Of a DNA stretch of 64,000 nt, positions 1 through 9,320 are shown piece after piece (the first letter of the stretch is position 1; each line of letters begins with the position of its first letter). The stretch spans positions 1 through 64,000 of the forward strand of contig JAFEBP010000018.1 of the NCBI GenBank assembly GCA_018242605.1, in the 5' to 3' direction. The notes beneath the pieces were generated by a model. It did not search any database, was not told where the DNA came from, and saw only the letters and a program-made list of their open reading frames with translations. The translations under genes and the position numbers were made by a program. The DNA comes from Planctomycetota bacterium. Lineage in GTDB: Bacteria; Planctomycetota; Phycisphaerae; Phycisphaerales; UBA1924.

Positions 1-1062
<1,062 letters not shown>

Positions 1063-1092
1063 TCGAACGGTGATAACTCAAGTGTGATTTCG

Positions 1093-1124
1093 AAGGCCCG
1101 GGGCAGATGCTCCGGGCCTTTTTT
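1093..1124 (+). terminator. Intrinsic terminator after rpsA
   Basis: A near-perfect hairpin (AAGGCCCGGGGC / GCTCCGGGCCTT, 12 bp with one G-T pair, loop AGAT) is followed directly by a run of six T residues. This is a textbook rho-independent terminator 30 nt beyond the rpsA stop. It separates rpsA from the sigma-factor cassette downstream. Confidence 0.9.
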
Positions 1125-1283
1125 CTGTGGTTGAGTAGCCCTGCCCGTCGCGGGATTCTCATTCCCGGGAGTCCGGCGGTCGTACGCTGTGGAACGCAGC
1201 ACGCTTATGCTTCGAAACCCGCTGGCGAGGTCTGCGCACGCGGTATTGCGGTTCGTTCCGTTGCTCTGCTGATCGTCTGAGTG

Positions 1284-1847
1284 ATGTCGCAACTTCCAAA
1301 CAAGGAATCCGGTTCCCCCGAGCCCACCGACACTGAACTCGTACGCCGATGCCTCGGCGGTGATGAGTCGGCGTGGAGACAGATCGTCAAGCGGTTCGGC
1401 CCGCTGGTCATTTCGATCCCGGCGCGAGCGGGGCTCAACCCGGACTCGCGAGACGATGTCTTTCAGGCCACCTTCATGGCTCTCTTCCGTCATTTGGGCT
1501 CGCTTCGTGATGCGCAGAGTCTGGCGAAGTGGATCATCACCACCGCGACACGGGAAACCTGGCGTGAGCGCAAACGTCAGCGTTCCGCCATCCATCGTCC
1601 CGAACACGAACCGATCGACATCCCCCCGGACGATGTGGCCGCCATGGAGCGAGCACACATCGTGGACCTGGGGCTGCGTAAGCTGGGCGGCCGATGTGAA
1701 GAGTTGCTCCGGCGGCTGTTCGGTCCCGGAGAAGGGGCGGATTATCGGAAAATCGCCCAAGACTTGTCGATCCCGATCGGGAGCATCGGTCCGACTCGGC
1801 AGCGGTGCCTGGCGAAGCTGGCCGAGTTGATTTCTGAATCTATCTGA
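1284..1847 (+). CDS. ECF-type RNA polymerase sigma factor
   Basis: 187-residue sigma-70 family protein with only regions 2 and 4. Region 2 is at about residues 15-95 (CLGGDESAWRQIVKRF, then the core-binding DDVFQATFMALFRHL). Region 4 is at about 125-180, ending in a helix-turn-helix (DYRKIAQDLSIPIGSIGPTR). The loop between them is short and there is no region 1 or 3, as expected for extracytoplasmic-function sigmas. A GTG at 1281 directly precedes ATG 1284 and either could start; I chose ATG because no Shine-Dalgarno decides it. It heads a cassette with an anti-sigma-like gene, a TPR-CHAT gene and a subtilase gene, so it probably directs transcription of that cassette. The promoters it recognises are not known. 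Confidence 0.88.
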   Translation: MSQLPNKESGSPEPTDTELVRRCLGGDESAWRQIVKRFGPLVISIPARAGLNPDSRDDVFQATFMALFRHLGSLRDAQSLAKWIITTATRETWRERKRQRSAIHRPEHEPIDIPPDDVAAMERAHIVDLGLRKLGGRCEELLRRLFGPGEGADYRKIAQDLSIPIGSIGPTRQRCLAKLAELISESI

Positions 1848-1904
1848 AACTGAGTCGCAAGTAGTATCACAGCGACCGCGTCCCGGCTCCTGCTTCCATA
1901 ACAA

Positions 1905-1921
1905 GCGGCCCGTAAGGCCGC
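1905..1921 (+). promoter_or_regulatory. Small perfect hairpin just upstream of the anti-sigma-like gene RBS
   Basis: GCGGCC-CGTAA-GGCCGC forms a perfect 6-bp GC stem with a 5-nt loop. It ends 2 nt before the AGGAA Shine-Dalgarno (1924-1928) of the GTG-started gene at 1937. It could modulate transcription or translation between the sigma gene and the rest of the cassette. No T run follows, so it is not a classic terminator. The role is inference. Confidence 0.4.
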
Positions 1922-1936
1922 ACAGGAATCTCCACC

Positions 1937-2566
1937 GTGAACTCCAACGACAACCCTATTTCGGCGGCGGACCTCGCGGCGTTCGTGCTGGGCGAACTGG
2001 ATGCCGAGCAGGCGCGGGTCGTCGAGAGGCAGGCGGCACGCGACTCGGGAACGGCCCGAATGATCGAACAGTTTCGTCGGGTGATCGGGACTCTGAAGGA
2101 CGGGCCGCTCGAATCCCCCCCGCGTTTGTCGATCGAGCGAGCGGTGTCGCTATTCCGGGCGCCGGAGGCACCGATGGCGGCGGCTCTCGGCTGGATTACC
2201 GCGGGCACGCGGCGCGTGCTGGACCTGATCTTCGACAGCCAGGCTCAGGGCGCTATCGCCGGGTTCCGCGGCGACACCGAGAGCCGGCACATCACTTTCG
2301 CGAGCGGCGAGGTAGAGGTGGATGTCCTCGTTGAGAGCGAACCGGCCAAGGTCGTGATGCGGGGTCAGGTATCGGGGACGGAGGCGAAGGAAGTGGTGGC
2401 GACGGCGATCGGAACGCACGAGGTCTTCGCGATGGGTCGTATCGATGGGGAAGGCGGCTTCGTGCTGGAGAGCAAATCCCGTGAATGCGACCTGCACATC
2501 CGCACCTCGACAGGTGTGCTGACGCTCCGGGGGATCGGGGAACACAGGGGAACACGGGTGCCATGA
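1937..2566 (+). CDS. Anti-sigma-factor-like protein of an ECF cassette
   Basis: 209 residues from a GTG start with an AGGAA ribosome site 8 nt upstream. The N-terminal 45 residues (LAAFVLGELDAEQARVVERQ) resemble the helical N-terminal segment of anti-sigma factors, but the HxxxCxxC zinc motif of the ZAS class is absent. No convincing membrane span is present; a weakly hydrophobic stretch lies near residues 76-96. The C-terminal half (about 105-205) is predicted to be beta-rich, with a GEVEVDVLV / GQVSG / GGFVLESKSRECDLHIRT pattern that I do not recognise. The gene follows an ECF sigma gene and overlaps the CHAT gene by ATGA. Acting as the sigma's partner is therefore likely, but it is inferred mainly from position. 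Confidence 0.55.
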   Translation: MNSNDNPISAADLAAFVLGELDAEQARVVERQAARDSGTARMIEQFRRVIGTLKDGPLESPPRLSIERAVSLFRAPEAPMAAALGWITAGTRRVLDLIFDSQAQGAIAGFRGDTESRHITFASGEVEVDVLVESEPAKVVMRGQVSGTEAKEVVATAIGTHEVFAMGRIDGEGGFVLESKSRECDLHIRTSTGVLTLRGIGEHRGTRVP

Positions 2567-5376
2567 CGGTCGCCTCGCCCACGATCCGGGCGGTGTTCGC
2601 CGAGCTGCCGGGGCGCAAAGGGCCCGAGGCGCTGGCGGCGCTGCGCGCAGCGGGGCCGGTAGCGGAGGTGCTTGACAGGCTCTCGGAAGAAGCCGAGCGG
2701 GGCGCCATCAGCGATCTCTCGCACGCGTTGGCGTGCACCGAGGTGCTGGTCGCGGTCGCGGATGCATCGCGGGAGCGACGCTCACGTGTGCGGCGCGCCC
2801 GTGCGCAGGCGTTGGCGTATGCCAACCGGTTCGCCGAGGCGATGGATTCGCTGCAGGAAGGAATCCGATTGGCGGAAGAGTGCGGGGATGAAGCGGAGTC
2901 GGCCCAGTGCCGTTTGATGGCGCTGCACACCCTGGCGAGACAGGGAAAGTTCGAAGAAGCGGTCGCGATGGGCGAAGCTTCCAGGGATGCTTTTGTGCGG
3001 GCCGGCGAAACGCTGCACGCCGGGCGGGCGGATATCAACATCGGCGTGGTGCTGCGGATGAAAGACGATCCCACCGGAGCGATCGCTCGGTTTGATCGGG
3101 CCGCCGCGGCCGTCCGCAGCCAGCCGCTCATTCTCGCGGCGCTGCAGAGCAACCGGGCCGAGGCTTTGCTGGATCTTCACAGGTTCGCCGAGGCGCACGG
3201 GGCGTTCCGCGCGGCGTTCGAGGCGTTCGAAGCGGCGGGCGCACATCGTGCCGCGGCGATCGTGGAGGGGAACATCGCTGACTTGTGCGGGCGGCAGGGT
3301 CGACTGGACGAAGCGTTGGAGCACTTCGAGCACGCCCGTCGCAAGATGGGTGAGGCCGATGCTCCCGGCGACGCGGCGCGGTTGGAAGTGGAGCGGGCCG
3401 AGACGCTGCTCTCGCTGGGGCTCGCGACCGAGGCGGAGCAGGCGTTCCGTGAGGCGCTGAAGGAGCTTGCGTCGCGCGGCATGGCGCTCGAAGCGGCGCG
3501 GGCGAGGGAGGGCATCGCGCGGGCGCTGCTCGCGACGCAACGCTTCGGACAGGCGTGCGAAGAGGTGCTGAAGGCGATCAATGAACTCGAGGTGTTGGGA
3601 CAATCGGCGGGCGCGAACCGGGTTCGGATTCTGCTGGCTCGCGCCCAGCTGGGCGGCGGAGAGGCCGCGGAAGCACGACGGACGCTCGAGGCGTTGTCAA
3701 AGCGTGCCGACCTTAAGCCGGTGGAGCGGATCGAAGCGGACGCGCTCAACGCGCTGGCGATTGCGCGGCTGGGAGAGCCCGTAGCGGCGCGGCCACTGAT
3801 CCGGGACGCGATCGCCCGCGCGATGGAGATCGGGCTTCCGATCTTGCTGGCGGAGTTGCACCAACATCACGCGTGGATGTGCGAACAGGACGGGGATTTT
3901 GACGCGGCGTTGGCCGCGTTGGACGCGGCCATGGGCACAGTGGAACGAGTCCGATCGGGGCTGCGCGGCGAGCGGTACCGTGCGGTGGTGAGCGGGACGT
4001 TCGCGGGGGCGTACGAGGAATATGTTCGTGCGTGGCTGGACCGGCGCGGCGACCCCGTGCAGGCCCTGACCGTGATTGAGCGTGGTCGGGCGCGGGCGTT
4101 GCTGGAGACTCTTGGGAACGGGCCTGTGTTCGGCCCGGCTGCGAGCGCCGATTCGCAAGATGCGCAGCTCCTGCGGCGGCGCGGCGAGTTGCTGGCGATG
4201 ATCGCCGCGACGCATTCGCTGGCTCAAGGCGAAGGCGCAACGCGCGGGCCGGGGCTCTCGCCGCGAGAACTGGAATCACAGCTGGCCGACACGGAGTTGC
4301 GGTTGGCGGCGACTCGCCGATTCGCGGGTGACTTTGCACCGCCGCCCTCGGGCGAAGAGGTCGCGAAAGGAGTTCCTCCGGGGTGTGCGCTCGTCGAGTA
4401 CTTCTGGGAGCGTGACGGAATCTCGGCGATCATCGTGCGAGATGGCCGGGTGCGTGTGACACGCCGGCTGTGCAGCGCGGCGTACCTGTCGGAGAGACTG
4501 GGCTCGCTGCGGCTGCAGATCTCGATCGCTGCGTCGCGCGGGCTGGACTCGCGTGTGTCGCCGGCGCGGGCCGACGCCGAGCTGTCCCGGTTGGGCGAAG
4601 CGCTGCTGGCGCCCATGTGGGAGGATCTCCGGGGAGCCCAGATGCTCGCGGTGGTCGCGGACGGTGAACTGGCGTCGACGCCCTTCCACGCATTGACGGT
4701 GAACGGCGTTTCAATGCTGGACACGTGCGACGTGGTCACGGCGCCGAGCGCTTCGGTCATGTTCATGCTCTCCAGGCCACGGCGCCGCGAGGGCCCCAAG
4801 GTGGCGATCGGCGTCTCGGATGCCGCCGCGCCGCACGCGGAGGAAGAGGCGGTGGCGGTGGCCAGGGCGATGAACGCTGAGCGGGTTCTTCTGGGAGCGG
4901 AGGCAACAGTTGAGCGTGTGAAAGCAGCGCTTGGAGGAGCGGGCGGCGTGCACATCGCCTCACACGCGAGGTTCGTCTCGCACAGCCCGATGCAGTCGGC
5001 GATCAAGCTGTCGGACGGATGGCTGACGGCGCGGGACATGTACGACGTCGATCTGGCTGGCGGCGCTGTCGTGCTGAGCGCGTGTGATTCGGGACGGACG
5101 GGGGTATCCCACGCCCGAGAACTGCTCGGATTAGTCCGCGGATTCCTCAGCGCCGGCGCGGGATCACTGGTGTTGAGCCATTGGCTGCTGCACGACGCAA
5201 CGGCGGCTCGTACACTCACGGATATGTACACGGCGTGGTATTCTGATTCCACGGCTTCAGGGAGACCGGAATCCGCGTTGCGGCAGGCGCAGCGCCGCGT
5301 TCGCGGAGTGAATCCTCACGTCGCCGCGTGGGGTGCGTTGCACGTTGTCGGCGGTTGGAAGCGAGCACACACATGA
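2563..5376 (+). CDS. TPR-repeat CHAT-domain protein (caspase-like putative protease)
   Basis: 937 residues. The ATG at 2563 overlaps the upstream stop as ATGA, so translation is probably coupled; an upstream in-frame start at 2485 would lie deep inside the previous gene and is unlikely. About residues 1-500 are tandem helix-turn-helix repeats of TPR type (for example ANRFAEAMDSLQEGIRLAEE, LHRFAEAHGAFRAAFEAFEA, QGRLDEALEHFEHARRKMGE). The C-terminal 330 residues are a CHAT domain: His801 in HIASHARF and Cys841 in VVLSACDSGR form the caspase-like His-Cys pair, followed by the typical GAGSLVLSHW segment. TPR-CHAT architecture is shared with eukaryotic separase and with the Craspase protease Csx29. 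The absence of a signal peptide implies a cytoplasmic location. The repeats probably bind a trigger or substrate; the substrate is unknown. Confidence 0.88.
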   Translation: MTVASPTIRAVFAELPGRKGPEALAALRAAGPVAEVLDRLSEEAERGAISDLSHALACTEVLVAVADASRERRSRVRRARAQALAYANRFAEAMDSLQEGIRLAEECGDEAESAQCRLMALHTLARQGKFEEAVAMGEASRDAFVRAGETLHAGRADINIGVVLRMKDDPTGAIARFDRAAAAVRSQPLILAALQSNRAEALLDLHRFAEAHGAFRAAFEAFEAAGAHRAAAIVEGNIADLCGRQGRLDEALEHFEHARRKMGEADAPGDAARLEVERAETLLSLGLATEAEQAFREALKELASRGMALEAARAREGIARALLATQRFGQACEEVLKAINELEVLGQSAGANRVRILLARAQLGGGEAAEARRTLEALSKRADLKPVERIEADALNALAIARLGEPVAARPLIRDAIARAMEIGLPILLAELHQHHAWMCEQDGDFDAALAALDAAMGTVERVRSGLRGERYRAVVSGTFAGAYEEYVRAWLDRRGDPVQALTVIERGRARALLETLGNGPVFGPAASADSQDAQLLRRRGELLAMIAATHSLAQGEGATRGPGLSPRELESQLADTELRLAATRRFAGDFAPPPSGEEVAKGVPPGCALVEYFWERDGISAIIVRDGRVRVTRRLCSAAYLSERLGSLRLQISIAASRGLDSRVSPARADAELSRLGEALLAPMWEDLRGAQMLAVVADGELASTPFHALTVNGVSMLDTCDVVTAPSASVMFMLSRPRRREGPKVAIGVSDAAAPHAEEEAVAVARAMNAERVLLGAEATVERVKAALGGAGGVHIASHARFVSHSPMQSAIKLSDGWLTARDMYDVDLAGGAVVLSACDSGRTGVSHARELLGLVRGFLSAGAGSLVLSHWLLHDATAARTLTDMYTAWYSDSTASGRPESALRQAQRRVRGVNPHVAAWGALHVVGGWKRAHT

Positions 5377-6575
5377 AACACGCAGCGCTTGCGGTTGGAA
5401 TTCTGCTCACGAGCGTTCAAGCCCTGGCTCAAAGCGGCGCGGTGATCCCTCACGAGTTCGCCATCAGGCTCCGCCGCGGCGAGACCATCACGGACGTCGC
5501 TGAGTCGTACGGCGCGACGGTAGTGGCGCAGTATGCTCCCAGACGTCTCTACCTGCTCCGCGCCCAGCCGAACAACGATGACGGCGAGTTGGAAACGGAA
5601 CTCGAACTCGATGATCGGCTAGAGGGGGTTGAACAGAACCGCGAGAACGCGATCGCTGATGGGCACACCCAGAGCTTCTTCGTCGGCATTGCGCCCAGCG
5701 CGTACGACAAACAACCGATGTGGGACACGATCGGGCTATGCAATCCGGGCCTGGGAGAAGGCGGCAGGGGATGGTCGATCGCCGTGCTCGACACCGGCGT
5801 GTTCCGTCACACGAGGTTCGGATACCAGGTTCGCGCAGACGGCGCGAGCTTCGTGGACCTCTATCCGGCCACCAGCGACGGGGCGAGGGGGCTGGACACG
5901 AATCAGAACGGCGTGTTCGATGAGTTGGCCGGTCACGGCACGTTCATGGCGGGGCTGATCACAAAACTGGCCCCCAAATGCACCATCCTCCCGGTGCGCG
6001 TTCTGGACTCCGACGGCGTGGGGACCACTTTTTCGGTTTCGGCCGGGATCTACTACGCGGTGGACCATGGCGCCAAGATCATCAACGTCAGTCTCACCTC
6101 TCCCGTCGACACCCTCACGTTGCGCGAGGCCATCGCCACCGCGAACACTGCCGGCGCGATCGTGGTGTGCGCGACCGGGAATTTCGGGGACGACCTGCCG
6201 CAGTATCCGGCGGCGATCGCGGACGCGGTCGCTGTGGCATCCACTGACGCCGCCGGATTCGTGGCTCCGTGGTCCTCGGTGGGTACTTTCGTGCGGTATT
6301 CTGCGCCCGGTGTCGAGGCCGTGAGCACACTGCCCGGGAACTTGTACGGCCGGGCCAGCGGCACCAGTGTCAGTGCCGCGATGGTCAGTGGTGCCATTGC
6401 ACGGACGGTGTCCGCGAGGGTCGGGTTGCGACCGGCGGATGCGCTGGCACAGATGGACGCTCTTTCCGTGGATCTGAATCCGCTGAACCCCGGCTACGAG
6501 GGGCTCATCGGCAGGGGAATTCACTTACCGTCGGACACCATCCGCGGGCCATTCATGACGTTGACCCCCCGGTAA
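5373..6575 (+). CDS. Secreted subtilisin-like (S8) serine protease
   Basis: 400 residues from ATG 5373, which overlaps the CHAT stop as ATGA. A signal peptide (KHAALAVGILLTSVQALAQ) is followed by a propeptide-like segment (about 25-95) resembling the I9/fervidolysin prodomain. The S8 catalytic domain has Asp140 in IAVLDTG, His188 in GHGTFMAG, oxyanion Asn270 in ATGNFGD and Ser332 in SGTSVSAAM, so all catalytic residues are intact. There is no C-terminal anchor or sorting tail; the protein ends shortly after the catalytic domain. Co-translation with an ECF sigma, its likely regulator and a CHAT protease suggests an envelope or extracellular effector, or a component of the signal-processing route. 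The target is unknown. Confidence 0.9.
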   Translation: MKHAALAVGILLTSVQALAQSGAVIPHEFAIRLRRGETITDVAESYGATVVAQYAPRRLYLLRAQPNNDDGELETELELDDRLEGVEQNRENAIADGHTQSFFVGIAPSAYDKQPMWDTIGLCNPGLGEGGRGWSIAVLDTGVFRHTRFGYQVRADGASFVDLYPATSDGARGLDTNQNGVFDELAGHGTFMAGLITKLAPKCTILPVRVLDSDGVGTTFSVSAGIYYAVDHGAKIINVSLTSPVDTLTLREAIATANTAGAIVVCATGNFGDDLPQYPAAIADAVAVASTDAAGFVAPWSSVGTFVRYSAPGVEAVSTLPGNLYGRASGTSVSAAMVSGAIARTVSARVGLRPADALAQMDALSVDLNPLNPGYEGLIGRGIHLPSDTIRGPFMTLTPR

Positions 6576-6942
6576 ACCGCCCTCGCCAGTGGACTAGTTC
6601 AGCTTCGTCCGCATAACTCCGCGCTTTCGAACTGGCGTGTGCCGGCGAGGAGCGACCGAGGTGGAGATTCTGCGGGTACTCGCCGCCCGAACAACCTCCG
6701 AAGAGACTGAAATCGGCGGGGTTCGACCGTTCCTGAGGCGTTGACAGACATCGCCCCCCCTCCTAACCTTTCCCCCTTGATCTGCGGGGTGTTTTCGCCT
6801 CTCGGGTTGGGTTAGTCGTGACTTCGCACCGGCGGGGTCAGTTCACACATCGGTTCGCGTGCTTCCGGCGCACGCTCGGGCGGAATACGAGCGATTCGTA
6901 CACGCCTGCAACGCGGCCCAAAGTCGGGCCAGGACGCCTTCC
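6576..6942. other. Intergenic stretch between the protease cassette and rpmF
   Basis: 367 bp without a convincing gene. It holds the sigma-70-like promoter described separately and then about 165 nt of probable 5' leader for rpmF. A short open frame runs in-frame upstream of rpmF (from 6859), but its composition and lack of an RBS make it a leader artefact. I saw no terminator for the S8 gene. Confidence 0.5.
6741..6769 (+). promoter_or_regulatory. Sigma-70-like promoter for rpmF-plsX-fabH
   Basis: TTGACA (6741-6746), a 17-bp spacer, and TAACCT (6764-6769). The -35 is perfect and the spacing ideal; the -10 matches the consensus at four of six positions. It would start RNA about 165 nt before rpmF, leaving a long 5' leader. 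Confidence 0.5.
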
Positions 6943-7143
6943 ATGCTCCCTCCACAAAGAGTCAGCCACGGTCGTACGCGCCGCCGCCGGTCGCACCACG
7001 CGATGAAGCCTTACACCGTCGCTCAGGATCCGGTCTCGGGCCTGTCGAAGATGCACCACCGGGCCGCGAAGGAATCCGGGTTTGTGCGTCCGGGCCTGCA
7101 GATCAAGGTTCCCAAGCTGGGAATCGGCGTACCGAAGGCGTAA
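6943..7143 (+). CDS. rpmF: 50S ribosomal protein bL32
   Basis: 66 residues from ATG 6943, preceded by AGGA at suitable spacing. The N-terminus (MLPPQRVSHGRTRRRRSHHA) carries the basic RRSHHAL-type signature of bL32, and the C-terminus ends in GLQIKVPKLG. The rpmF-plsX-fabH order is a classic bacterial arrangement linking ribosome and fatty-acid synthesis. The protein has no cysteine, so it is the zinc-free form; the zinc-binding form carries two CxxC pairs. The longer in-frame extension from 6859 is not bL32-like and was rejected. Confidence 0.88.
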   Translation: MLPPQRVSHGRTRRRRSHHAMKPYTVAQDPVSGLSKMHHRAAKESGFVRPGLQIKVPKLGIGVPKA

Positions 7144-7193
7144 GTCCGACCGTTCCCGCCAACGGGTCGTTGTGACCCTACTCTCTCCGGCCG

Positions 7194-8249
7194 ATGCGAA
7201 TTGCCGTTGACATCATGGGGGGCGATCACGCTCCCGACGCGATCCTCAAGGGTTGCGTGATGGCTCTGGACGAACTCCCCGCGGGAGATTGTCTGGTCCT
7301 GATTGGTCGGCAGCGGGATATCGTCGATCTGCTGGAAGAACGGGGCGTCGCCAAGGACGACCCGCGTATCGAGATCGTGAACGCCGAGCAGGTCATCGAC
7401 ATGGCGGACTCCGCCGCGAAGGCGGTTCGTCAGAAGACCGACTCCTCGATCGTGAAGATGGCCCAGTACGGAGCGGAGGGGCATCCCCGGCGTTGCGACG
7501 TCGTGCTCTCTGCGGGCAACACCGGCGCGTGCGTCGCCGCGGCGACGCTGCACATGCGGCGCATGCCCGGAGTGATCCGCCCGGGTATCGCGGTGACGAT
7601 CCCCGCGTTCAAGCACAACGTGGTGCTCATCGATGCGGGCGCCAACCCCGAACCCAAGGCCGAGCACCTCTGGCAGTATGCGGTGATGGCGGACGTGCTG
7701 GCCCGCCGGCTATTGAAGCTGGAGTCGCCCCGCATCGCGGTGATGAACATCGGCAGCGAAGAGGCCAAGGGCACCGGCATCATCAAGCAGACCCGCGACC
7801 TTCTCAAGGCGACCCCGGGGCTCAACTACATCGGGTACATCGAAGGGCGTGATTTCTTCGAAGCGGCGGCTGACGTCGTTGTGACCGATGGGCTTGTGGG
7901 CAACACGCTGCTGAAGGCTGCGGAGGGGATGGCCAAGAGCCTGTTCAAGGCGATCGCCGCGGAGATCGTGGAGTTCGATCCGGCCCTGATGACCAAGTTC
8001 GAGCCGATCGTGAAGAGCATCTACGCGAAGAACGATTACCACGAGCATGGCGGGGCCCCACTGCTGGGGATCAACGGAGCGTGCTTCATCGCGCACGGCA
8101 GCAGCGAGCCGCGGACGATCAAGGCCGCGATCCGCAACTGCCGCAACTTCCATAACGCCCACGTGAACGAAGCGATCGTGGCGAGGCTGGCGGAGGTTGA
8201 GAGTGTCTTGACGACTGCGGCAGCACCGGCGGAGAGCGGCCGCGTATGA
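7194..8249 (+). CDS. plsX: Phosphate acyltransferase PlsX
   Basis: 351 residues. PlsX converts acyl-ACP to acyl-phosphate, the donor for glycerol-3-phosphate acylation by PlsY in membrane lipid synthesis. The N-terminal MRIAVDIMGGDHAPDAILKG and internal LSAGNTGA, IDAGANPEPK and VTDGLVGNTLLK blocks are diagnostic, and the length is normal for the family. The stop overlaps the fabH start as ATGA, so the two are co-translated. No strong Shine-Dalgarno precedes the ATG. Confidence 0.96.
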   Translation: MRIAVDIMGGDHAPDAILKGCVMALDELPAGDCLVLIGRQRDIVDLLEERGVAKDDPRIEIVNAEQVIDMADSAAKAVRQKTDSSIVKMAQYGAEGHPRRCDVVLSAGNTGACVAAATLHMRRMPGVIRPGIAVTIPAFKHNVVLIDAGANPEPKAEHLWQYAVMADVLARRLLKLESPRIAVMNIGSEEAKGTGIIKQTRDLLKATPGLNYIGYIEGRDFFEAAADVVVTDGLVGNTLLKAAEGMAKSLFKAIAAEIVEFDPALMTKFEPIVKSIYAKNDYHEHGGAPLLGINGACFIAHGSSEPRTIKAAIRNCRNFHNAHVNEAIVARLAEVESVLTTAAAPAESGRV

Positions 8250-9292
8250 GCCCATCTCCCGCGAGCAACCGCCCCGCTGCTCCGGCAACGACCGGACGAT
8301 TCGGGGTGCGCATCGCCGGGACAGGGTCGAGCCTTCCGGTGGGGCGACTGACCAACGCCGATCTCGAAAAGGTAATGGAAACGTCCGACGAGTGGATCGT
8401 GCAGCGCACGGGCATCCATGAGCGTCGCCGGATCAACCACGAACTGAACGAATCAACGCACACGCTCAGCGCCGCGGCGCTGCGGGCGGCCCTTTCCGCC
8501 GCGCGGATGACAGGGGCCGATCTGGACCTCATCATCGTCGCCACGATGACGGGCGAGATGTCGTGCCCCTCGGTGGCCTGCCTGGTGGCCAAGTCGGTGG
8601 GCGCGGGCCACGCGGGAGCGTTCGACGTGAACGCCGCGTGCAGCGGTTTCGTGTTCAGCGCCAATATCGCCCACGATCTGATCAAGGGCGGAACGTACAA
8701 ATCTGTTGCGGTGATCGGCGCCGACACGCTCTCCACGCTGATGGACTACAGCAACGCGGGACGGAGCACCGCGATCATCTTCGGCGATGGCGCGGGCGCG
8801 GCGATCTTCAGGGCGACAGACGATCCGTCCAAGGGCCTGCTCGCGCAGTGCATGCACGCGGACGGCGAAGGCTGGAAGGACATCTACGTCCCCCGCGAAG
8901 CCCGCGACTTCCCGGCCGGCGTGGCGTGCGATCCTTCCAAGTTTGGCCGGGTGCAGATGAACGGCGCCGCCGTGTTCAAGTTCGCGGTGGGCACATTCTC
9001 CGATCTCATCCAGGAGACGCTGGACAAGGCGGGGGTGGCCGCTGCGGATGTGGACATGTTCGTGTGCCACCAGTCAAACCTGCGGATCCTCACGGCGGCG
9101 AGAGAACGATTCGGGATTTCCGAGGAAAAGCTCTACGTGAACATCGACCGGGTGGGAAACACCGTGGGCGCGTCGGTCCCGTTGTGCCTTGACGAACTGG
9201 TGCGTGCGGGGCGAGTGAAGGAAGGCCATAAAGTGATGTTCGTGGCGTTTGGCGGGGGCCTGACGTGGGGCAGCAGCCTCTGGCAACTGTGA
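8246..9292 (+). CDS. fabH: 3-oxoacyl-ACP synthase III (KAS III)
   Basis: 348 residues, starting in the ATGA overlap with plsX. FabH condenses acetyl-CoA (or a branched primer) with malonyl-ACP to begin fatty-acid synthesis. The catalytic triad is visible: Cys132 in NAACSGFVF, His275 in VCHQSNLRI and Asn305 in VGNTVGASV. The C-terminal GGGLTWGSSLW is typical. An extra 20 or so Ser/Pro/Ala-rich residues precede the core at the N-terminus. Confidence 0.96.
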   Translation: MSPSPASNRPAAPATTGRFGVRIAGTGSSLPVGRLTNADLEKVMETSDEWIVQRTGIHERRRINHELNESTHTLSAAALRAALSAARMTGADLDLIIVATMTGEMSCPSVACLVAKSVGAGHAGAFDVNAACSGFVFSANIAHDLIKGGTYKSVAVIGADTLSTLMDYSNAGRSTAIIFGDGAGAAIFRATDDPSKGLLAQCMHADGEGWKDIYVPREARDFPAGVACDPSKFGRVQMNGAAVFKFAVGTFSDLIQETLDKAGVAAADVDMFVCHQSNLRILTAARERFGISEEKLYVNIDRVGNTVGASVPLCLDELVRAGRVKEGHKVMFVAFGGGLTWGSSLWQL

Positions 9293-9320
9293 GTGGGCCG
9301 AAAGGAACGCGACAGCCAAC

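Noticed and set aside
2485..2562. Earlier start for the CHAT gene.
   Set aside because: It lies inside the anti-sigma-like gene in another frame; ATG 2563 gives the ATGA overlap and a sensible N-terminus.
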